DNA from: an uncultured Cuneatibacter sp.
Lineage (GTDB): Bacteria; Bacillota; Clostridia; Lachnospirales; Lachnospiraceae
Direction: 5' to 3'
Assembly: GCA_934234215.1 (NCBI GenBank)
Contig: CAKQHB010000039.1
Location: 1-11,586, forward strand
Length of the DNA: 11,586 bases
The translations under genes were made by a program, and so were the position numbers. The notes beneath the pieces are model-generated. The model was not told where the DNA came from, ran no database searches, and saw only the letters and a list, made by a program, of their open reading frames with translations. Of the stretch, positions 6,256 to 11,586 are shown piece after piece (the first letter of the stretch is position 1; each line of letters begins with the position of its first letter).

Positions 6256-6278
6256 ATCTCCTGCCGCCTGTGTATAAT
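6249..6278 (+). promoter_or_regulatory. Probable promoter of the rhamnosidase gene
   Basis: A consensus TATAAT is at 6273-6278, with a weak -35 TTCCCA at 6249-6254 (18-base spacing). Transcription would start near 6285, leaving a 5' leader of about 75 bases. An ATG at 6281 therefore cannot be the translation start. Confidence 0.55.
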
Positions 6279-6358
6279 GAATGAAAAGAAGCTTTGATAG
6301 CATGTGTCATTGTAATAAGGATTACAAGAACCATACAACAACAGGAGGAGTTTACGAC

Positions 6359-9133
6359 ATGGTTATTTATGATGCGAAGGTGAATCACCTGCGGAATCCG
6401 CTGGGGTTCCGGATGGAGCGGACTGTTTTTTCATGGAAGGTGCGGGAAGCCGCCGGTAAGAGACAGCAGGCAGCGCGGATCCGTGTGAGTCTGGATGCGG
6501 CCGGTGAGCAGGTGATTTTGGATACCGGGATGCAGGAGCAGGCAGATTCCCTTGGATGGGATGTGGAGGTTGTGCTGCAGCCCAGGACCCGGTATTACTG
6601 GATGGTGGAAGTGCAGGACGAGACTGGCGATTCGGCAGTAAGTGAGACGCAGTGGTTTGAGACGGGCAAGAGAGAGGAGCCGTGGCAGGCGCATTGGATC
6701 ACTTGCGACAATGGAGAACCGAGACATCCGTATTTTGAGCGAAAGATTACAGGAAAGGAATCAGTAGCGCAGGCGAGATTGTACATTTGCGGACTGGGTC
6801 TGTACGAAGCTTTTTACAATGGTGCACGGATAGGGGAAGAGTATCTGACACCTTATTGTAACGACTACGCAGAATGGGTGCAGTATCAGACATATGATGT
6901 GACAGAGCAGCTGCAGGAGAGCGGTACGCTGTCTGTATTGTTGGGAAATGGCTGGTACAAGGCACGGTTTGGATTCAGCTCCAGAGAAGAAAAAGGTTAC
7001 TACGGAAACGAGTGGAAGCTATTGGCAGAGCTGCGCATCACATATGCGGATGGCACAGAGGAAGTTATCGGAACCGATACGGACTGGACGGTTCGCCGCA
7101 GTCAGATCACCTATTCCAGCTTGTATGACGGTGAGCATGTGGATGCGACACTTCCGGAGCTGCCGGTGGAGCGTGCAGTATCTAGTGACGCACCGGAGGG
7201 TGCATTGACAGACCGGATGAGCCTGCCGGTTCTGATTCAGGAGCAGATCACACCGGTGGAGCTGATCCATACACCGGCGGGAGAGCTGGTACTGGATCTG
7301 GGGCAGGAGTTTTCCGGTATCTTCCGCCTGCGGGTACACGTTCCGGCAGGACAGGTGGTACATATCCAGACCGGTGAGATTTTGCAGCAGGGTAATTTCT
7401 ACAATGCAAACCTGAGAACCGCAAAGTCCGAATATTTTTACACCAGTGACGGCAATGAGACGGTACTGGAGCCGCACTTTACCTACTTTGGCTATCGCTA
7501 TGTGAAGGTCGAGGGTGTTCCGGATCTGAAATGCGAGGATTTCACAGGACTGGCATTGTACAGTGCGGTGGAACAGAAGGGCTCGATCCGCACCGGACAC
7601 GAGTTGGTAAATAAGTTCCTGTCCAATGTATATTGGGGACTGAAAGGCAATTTCATTGATGTGCCGACAGATTGCCCGCAGCGAGATGAGCGCATGGGTT
7701 GGACAGCGGACACGCAGGTATTTGTGCCGACCGCATCGTATCTGACGGATTCTTATGCATTTTATGCAAAGTATCTGTATGATCTGAAGAAGGATCAGAT
7801 GTCTTTAGGCGGTAAAGTGCCGGATGTGGTGCCGGACTTTGGCGTGCAGACAACGTCCAGTGTGTGGGGGGATGCAGCATGCATTATCCCTTGGACGCTG
7901 TACACGTTTTATGGTGATGTGAGCATCCTGAGAGATCAGTATGACAGCATGAAGGCGTGGGTGGATTATATCCGCCGTGTGGATGGCGACGATCATGGCT
8001 GGAGATATGTGTTCCATTACGGTGACTGGCTGGCGCTGGACAATCCGGCTGGTGGTGCAGAGCAGGTCATGGGCGGCACCGATGAAGAGTTTATTGCAAA
8101 TGTATATTATGCAGCCAGTGCAGAATTAGTGGCAAAGGCAGCGGAAGTGCTGGGCTACACCGAAGATGCAGCCGAATATCGTAAATTGTCGGAAGAGCAG
8201 TTTGCAGAAGTCAAGAAAGAGTATTACAGTGAGACCGGACGCTGCTGCATCAAGACGCAGACTGCACAGATTTTGACGCTGAAATATCATTTGTCGGACA
8301 ATGAGGAACTGGTGCGCAGACATCTGGAAGATCTGTTTGTAAAGAGCGGCTGCAGGCTGCGGACAGGCTTTACCGGAACACCGCTGCTGTGCAATGTTTT
8401 GACGGATTTCGGCTATTCCGATCTGGCATATCGCCTGCTGCTGAACGAAGAGTTTCCCGGATGGCTGCGGGAAGTCAAGCTGGGTGCCACGACAGTCTGG
8501 GAGCGCTGGAACAGTTTGTTGGATGACGGCACGATTTCCGGCATCAGTATGAATAGTATGAATCATTATGCATATGGTTCTGTGGCAGAGTGGGTATTCC
8601 ACCATGCCGCCGGTTTGAATTTCAGAGACGGTGTGATCGGATGCAGAGAGGCAGAATTTGCGCCAATCCCTAATGCAAAGCTGGGTGAAGCGTGGGCAGA
8701 GTACGATTCGCCTGCCGGACTGTATCGCTGCGGCTGGAAAGCGGAGGATGACTGGCATGTGATGGTGCGTGTCAGCGTTCCGTTTGGCGCAAGTGCGAGA
8801 CTGACGCTGCCATTAGCCGGAGAGACTGTATTCGCAGACAAGGAAAATCCGATGTTCGCGCAGGTGGAAGATGGTGTGTGCATCCTGCAGCCGGGCGATT
8901 ATGAAGTAACTTATGAGACTTCCGAGCGGGTACGCAAGCAATACAGCGTGGACAGCAAGGTGCGGGATCTGCTGCTGGCTCCGGAACTGCGCGAGACACT
9001 GGAAGAGGCGCTCTCTGTGCGAGAGCTGCCGAAGAAATATGGCGATGAGACACTGCGGGAGAGTCTGGAAAAGCATCCGGTGCGCAAGTTTGGGGATTTG
9101 GATGAGTTGGATGAAAAGTTAAAAGCATTCTAA
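6359..9133 (+). CDS. Alpha-L-rhamnosidase, glycoside hydrolase family 78
   Basis: The enzyme removes terminal alpha-L-rhamnose from plant glycosides or polysaccharides by an inverting mechanism. The 924 residues have the GH78 order: N-terminal beta-sandwich domains with GLGLYEAFYNGARIG and NGWYKARFGF, an (alpha/alpha)6 catalytic barrel, then a C-terminal beta domain. The hallmark DVPTDCPQRDERMGW contains the likely general acid E444; TTVWERWNS holds the likely base E715 (assigned by family analogy). There is no signal peptide, so it acts in the cytoplasm on imported rhamnosides. The start is the ATG at 6359, with AGGAGGAG upstream; the frame is open to an ATG at 6281, but that lies at the transcription start. 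About 70 residues after the last beta domain (from about 855) form a charged, helical tail (RETLEEALSVRELPKKYG..), unusual for the core family. No transporter or rhamnose catabolism gene is adjacent, so substrate supply is encoded elsewhere. Confidence 0.93.
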   Translation: MVIYDAKVNHLRNPLGFRMERTVFSWKVREAAGKRQQAARIRVSLDAAGEQVILDTGMQEQADSLGWDVEVVLQPRTRYYWMVEVQDETGDSAVSETQWFETGKREEPWQAHWITCDNGEPRHPYFERKITGKESVAQARLYICGLGLYEAFYNGARIGEEYLTPYCNDYAEWVQYQTYDVTEQLQESGTLSVLLGNGWYKARFGFSSREEKGYYGNEWKLLAELRITYADGTEEVIGTDTDWTVRRSQITYSSLYDGEHVDATLPELPVERAVSSDAPEGALTDRMSLPVLIQEQITPVELIHTPAGELVLDLGQEFSGIFRLRVHVPAGQVVHIQTGEILQQGNFYNANLRTAKSEYFYTSDGNETVLEPHFTYFGYRYVKVEGVPDLKCEDFTGLALYSAVEQKGSIRTGHELVNKFLSNVYWGLKGNFIDVPTDCPQRDERMGWTADTQVFVPTASYLTDSYAFYAKYLYDLKKDQMSLGGKVPDVVPDFGVQTTSSVWGDAACIIPWTLYTFYGDVSILRDQYDSMKAWVDYIRRVDGDDHGWRYVFHYGDWLALDNPAGGAEQVMGGTDEEFIANVYYAASAELVAKAAEVLGYTEDAAEYRKLSEEQFAEVKKEYYSETGRCCIKTQTAQILTLKYHLSDNEELVRRHLEDLFVKSGCRLRTGFTGTPLLCNVLTDFGYSDLAYRLLLNEEFPGWLREVKLGATTVWERWNSLLDDGTISGISMNSMNHYAYGSVAEWVFHHAAGLNFRDGVIGCREAEFAPIPNAKLGEAWAEYDSPAGLYRCGWKAEDDWHVMVRVSVPFGASARLTLPLAGETVFADKENPMFAQVEDGVCILQPGDYEVTYETSERVRKQYSVDSKVRDLLLAPELRETLEEALSVRELPKKYGDETLRESLEKHPVRKFGDLDELDEKLKAF

Positions 9134-9151
9134 AAAAATCAGGCAAAAAGC

Positions 9152-9182
9152 TTGACTCTACAACGGAGATAGGGTTTAATCT
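9152..9182 (+). promoter_or_regulatory. Promoter with MerR-type operator before the MATE gene
   Basis: TTGACT (9152-9157) is followed by TTTAAT (9175-9180, 17-base spacing) or TAATCT (9177-9182, 19-base spacing). Between the boxes lies an imperfect dyad, ACTCTA (9155-9160) and TAGGGT (9170-9175), five of six positions matching. A dyad in an over-long spacer starting TTGACTCT is the classic layout of MerR/BmrR-activated promoters. The last gene of this operon encodes such a regulator, so auto-activation is the likely control. Confidence 0.68.
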
Positions 9183-9213
9183 AACGGAAAATCAAACAGA
9201 GGAGGACACGAAC

Positions 9214-10548
9214 TTGGAACGTGATTTTACAAAGGGAAGTGTTTTGAAGAATATTCTGATTTTTTCGTTACCCTATCTCCTGTCTTATTTTTTGCAGACG
9301 CTGTATGGCATGGCGGATTTGTTGATTATCGGACAGTTTGAAGGAGTAGCGAGCACAACGGCTGTGTCCGTAGGCAGTCAGGTCATGCATATGCTGACGG
9401 TCATGATCGTGGGATTGGCGATGGGCACGACGGTGTGCATCGGACAGTCTGTTGGTGCAAAGGACAAAGAGCGGATATCCGGCTATGTGGGCAATTCCGC
9501 AACGATGTTTCTGGCATTGTCTGTCGTACTGGCAGTTGTGCTGGTGGTGCTGGTCAGACCAATCGTGCATCTGGTCTCGACACCGGCAGAAGCGGTGGAT
9601 GGAACCGTACAGTATCTGATAATTTGTTTTATCGGTATCCCGTTTATCACGACGTATAACATCATCAGTTCGATTTTCCGCGGCATGGGTGATTCCAAGA
9701 GTCCGATGTACTTTATTGCCATTGCCTGTGTGGCAAATATCGGTCTGGACTATCTGTTCATGGGTGTATTGCATCTGGGACCTGCTGGCGCAGCGTTGGG
9801 TACGACATTGGCGCAGACCCTCAGTGTTGTGATCGCTTTGATGGTGATTTTAAAGAAAAAGATAGGACTCTCGATCCATGGCGCGCATTTTAAACCGCAG
9901 AAAGAAATCATCAGCGGTATTTTGAAGATTGGCGTGCCGATCTGTGTGCAGGATGGACTGATTCAGGTGGCATTTATGATTATCACAATTATTGCAAACC
10001 GCAGAGGTCTGACAGATGCGGCTGCAGTCGGCATTGTGGAAAAAATTATCAGCTTCCTGTTCCTTGTGCCATCGTCCATGCTGTCTACCGTGTCAGCGCT
10101 GGGTGCGCAGAACATTGGTGCCAAGCAGCCGGAGCGTGCCAAAGAAACCCTGCGGTATGCCATCCTTCTGGCAGCAGGCTTTGGTCTGGTGATCGGCCTG
10201 CTGGTACAGGTGATTGCAGATCCGGTTGTCGGGCTGTTTACGCCGGATCAGGCAGTGATTGCAGCGGGTGGACAGTATTTCCGGGGCTACATCTGGGATT
10301 GTATGTTTGCGGGGATTCACTTTAGTTTCAGCGGATATTTCTGCGCCTGCGGAAAATCGGGGCTGTCATTCTTACACAATATTATCGCAATTTCGCTGGT
10401 GCGAATCCCCGGCGTTTACCTGACATCCAGGCTGTTTCCGGCGACGCTGTTCCCAATGGGACTGGCGACCGCGACAGGTTCTTTGCTGTCCGTAATCATT
10501 TGTGTCATTGCATTTACGATTTTGAATCGAAAAAAACAGACGGTATAA
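9214..10548 (+). CDS. MATE-family multidrug efflux transporter
   Basis: This is an inner-membrane exporter of the multidrug and toxic compound extrusion family, which moves cationic drugs or metabolites out of the cell by Na+ or H+ antiport. Its 444 residues with about 12 hydrophobic segments in two homologous halves are family-typical. The first helix has LQTLYGMADLLIIGQF, including the conserved Asp35. Other MATE hallmarks are the GMGDSKSPM stretch and the second-half equivalent around GAQNIGAKQPERAKE. Translation starts at TTG 9214, with AGAGGAGG eight bases upstream; no other start fits as well. It is followed after 15 bases by a MerR regulator and preceded by a MerR-like operator, so it is most likely induced by its own substrates. 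The substrate cannot be told from sequence. Confidence 0.93.
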   Translation: MERDFTKGSVLKNILIFSLPYLLSYFLQTLYGMADLLIIGQFEGVASTTAVSVGSQVMHMLTVMIVGLAMGTTVCIGQSVGAKDKERISGYVGNSATMFLALSVVLAVVLVVLVRPIVHLVSTPAEAVDGTVQYLIICFIGIPFITTYNIISSIFRGMGDSKSPMYFIAIACVANIGLDYLFMGVLHLGPAGAALGTTLAQTLSVVIALMVILKKKIGLSIHGAHFKPQKEIISGILKIGVPICVQDGLIQVAFMIITIIANRRGLTDAAAVGIVEKIISFLFLVPSSMLSTVSALGAQNIGAKQPERAKETLRYAILLAAGFGLVIGLLVQVIADPVVGLFTPDQAVIAAGGQYFRGYIWDCMFAGIHFSFSGYFCACGKSGLSFLHNIIAISLVRIPGVYLTSRLFPATLFPMGLATATGSLLSVIICVIAFTILNRKKQTV

Positions 10549-10563
10549 AAAGGCGGGAAAACG

Positions 10564-11388
10564 ATGGGAGAGAAGGATTTATTTCAGATCGGAGAAGTGG
10601 CAAAGCTGTTTCATCTGAGTGTCAGCAGTCTGCGGCATTATGAGGAAAAAGGCATCCTGATTCCGGAAGTGATCGATCCGAACAGCGGCTATCGCTACTA
10701 CAGCACGAGGCAGTTTGAGGTGTTAAATACGATCCGGTATTTGCGGGCGCTGGATCTGCCACTGGATCAGATTGCAGATTTTATGTCGGATCGGGATCTG
10801 GATCGTATTGAGGAAAAGCTGCGCAGACAGAAAGAGACGGTCATTGCCCGTCAGAAGGAGCTTGCCCGCATTGAACGCAAGATTGACAATCGACTGCGCC
10901 AGATTGAGGATGCGAGACATTCTGAGCTGGAGGAGATCCGGGAAGTCACAGTGCCAGCCTGCCGCCTTGTGCGGGTGGAGGGAACGCTCATTATCAACGG
11001 AGCGGAGGATATGGAGCCGCCGATCCGCAAGCTGGAACAATCCCAGCAGGAAGCGCTGATCTTTCTCGGAAAAGTGGGACTTGGCATTTCTGCGGAACAT
11101 CTGGAAGCAGGAGAATTTGCAAAGTATGACAGTATTTTTCTGATGCTGGATGCAGAAGATCAGTACGAAGGGAAAGTGGCAGAATTGCCGGAAACCCGGT
11201 GCGTCAGCATCCGGTTTTGTGGCAGTCACACAGAAGCGCCGTCGCGGTATGAGCAGCTTCTGGCGTATATGAAAGAACACGGATATCCAATCGGAGGATT
11301 TTCGAGAGAAATCACAATGATCGACTATGGATTGACGAAAGATGCGAAGGAATTTGTGACGGAGATCAGCATTCCCATCGGAGAATAA
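10564..11388 (+). CDS. MerR-family regulator with GyrI/BmrR-like ligand-binding domain
   Basis: This is a transcriptional activator of the BmrR type. Residues 6-76 form the winged helix (FQIGEVAKLFHLSVSSLRHY, then NSGYRYYS). A charged dimerisation coiled coil follows (about 78-120), then a GyrI-like effector domain (about 125-274) ending in REITMIDYGL..KEFVTEISIPI. In BmrR, that domain binds lipophilic cations through acidic residues and the dimer untwists long-spacer promoters. No metal-binding cysteine loop like that of CueR or MerR is present, so it should sense organic compounds. It lies 15 bases after the MATE gene with a weak AGGCGGG site, so it is co-transcribed and probably binds the operator at 9155-9175. 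274 residues is a normal length. Confidence 0.92.
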   Translation: MGEKDLFQIGEVAKLFHLSVSSLRHYEEKGILIPEVIDPNSGYRYYSTRQFEVLNTIRYLRALDLPLDQIADFMSDRDLDRIEEKLRRQKETVIARQKELARIERKIDNRLRQIEDARHSELEEIREVTVPACRLVRVEGTLIINGAEDMEPPIRKLEQSQQEALIFLGKVGLGISAEHLEAGEFAKYDSIFLMLDAEDQYEGKVAELPETRCVSIRFCGSHTEAPSRYEQLLAYMKEHGYPIGGFSREITMIDYGLTKDAKEFVTEISIPIGE

Positions 11389-11402
11389 AGAAGAATAACG
11401 AG

Positions 11403-11438
11403 AGAGCTGTGTGCGGGAAATCGCATACGGCTCTTTTT
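11403..11438 (+). terminator. Terminator of the MATE-merR operon
   Basis: AGAGC plus GTGTGCG (11403-11415) pair with CGCATAC plus GCTCT (11422-11434) around GGAAAT, followed by a T-run. It lies 15 bases after the regulator stop codon. Its T-run is shared with the first arm of the next inverted repeat. Confidence 0.88.
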
Positions 11439-11479
11439 GCTTTACAGGAAATTGCGTTGCATTTCCTGTAAAGCAAAAA
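11434..11479. repeat. 19-base perfect inverted repeat
   Basis: Arms 11434-11452 and 11461-11479 are perfect reverse complements (TTTTTGCTTTACAGGAAAT) around an 8-base loop. The A-rich and T-rich ends make it a possible bidirectional terminator. Part of the arm recurs at the end of the window. Confidence 0.9.
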
Positions 11480-11585
11480 GTGCTCCGCGTGGATCGCACT
11501 GCGGCGGACCGGAATTTGTCGCTTCGCGACCCGCCGCAGGCGGAGAATCCTGCGGAGCAGGATTCTATTTGGTATTACAGGAAAT
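11461..11585. repeat. Palindrome cluster with 11-base terminal inverted repeats (REP/MITE-like)
   Basis: The 125-base segment is bounded by ATTTCCTGTAA (11461-11471) and TTACAGGAAAT (11575-11585), exact inverted copies. Inside are several nested stems: GTGCTCC/GGA..GCAC (11480-11499), TGCGGCGG/CCGCCGCA (11500-11507 and 11531-11538) enclosing GTCGC/GCGAC, GAATCCTGC/GCAGGATTC (11545-11553 and 11557-11565), and long-range TGCTCCGC/GCGGAGCA (11481-11488 and 11552-11559). There is no coding capacity. It looks like a dispersed non-autonomous intergenic element; copies elsewhere cannot be seen from here. Confidence 0.7.
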
Positions 11586-11586
11586 C

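Noticed and set aside
5976..6280. Right attachment site matching the tRNA 3' end
   Set aside because: I looked for GGTTCGATTCCCG or CTACCTGCTCTTCA in the rest of the window and found no convincing copy.
6281..6358. 26-residue N-terminal extension of the rhamnosidase
   Set aside because: The ATG at 6281 lies at the expected transcription start and lacks a ribosome site; the ATG at 6359 has AGGAGGAG at proper distance.

Overview
The window looks like chromosomal DNA from a gut-type member of the Clostridia, most likely Lachnospiraceae. This rests on near-balanced base composition, AGGAGG-type ribosome sites, a TTG start, prophage genes of Firmicutes type (ImmA/XRE, minor head protein) and a cytoplasmic GH78 rhamnosidase beside a MATE/MerR pair. 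The genus cannot be fixed from the sequence alone.

Layout. Bases 1-76 are 19 perfect copies of CCGA, placed directly before a large hybrid sensor histidine kinase (97-2580). A tRNA-Gly(CCC) gene with its own promoter follows (2584-2700). From 2700 to about 5975 lies a badly eroded prophage or integrative element. It holds the 3' part of a tyrosine integrase pointing at the tRNA, a truncated HicB-like gene, an intact hicA-hicB toxin-antitoxin pair with its own promoter and repeated operator-like sites, a frameshifted XRE repressor joined to the 3' part of an ImmA/IrrE peptidase gene, an unexplained minus-strand open frame, and a phage minor head protein gene with its middle missing. The head gene's C-terminal end is toxin-like and overlaps a small possible immunity gene. 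No second copy of the tRNA 3' end was found, so the far attachment site is lost or outside the window.

A 380-base gap (5976-6358) holds two plus-strand terminators, one minus-strand terminator behind what looks like the broken end of an acidic minus-strand gene, and the promoter of the next gene. Then comes an alpha-L-rhamnosidase (6359-9133), followed by a MATE exporter and a BmrR-like MerR regulator in one transcription unit (9214-11388). The promoter before the exporter carries a MerR-style dyad between its -35 and -10 boxes, which suggests self-regulated, ligand-induced efflux. After the operon terminator the window ends in a dense cluster of palindromes with 11-base terminal inverted repeats, probably a dispersed REP/MITE-like element.

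How the parts work together. The kinase, rhamnosidase and efflux operon are ordinary host functions. The accessory part is the tRNA-anchored ruin, in which only two small toxin-antidote style modules look preserved. The most unusual signals are the CCGA tract, the toxin-like head-protein tail with its overlapping neighbour, the XRE-ImmA join and the terminal palindrome cluster.
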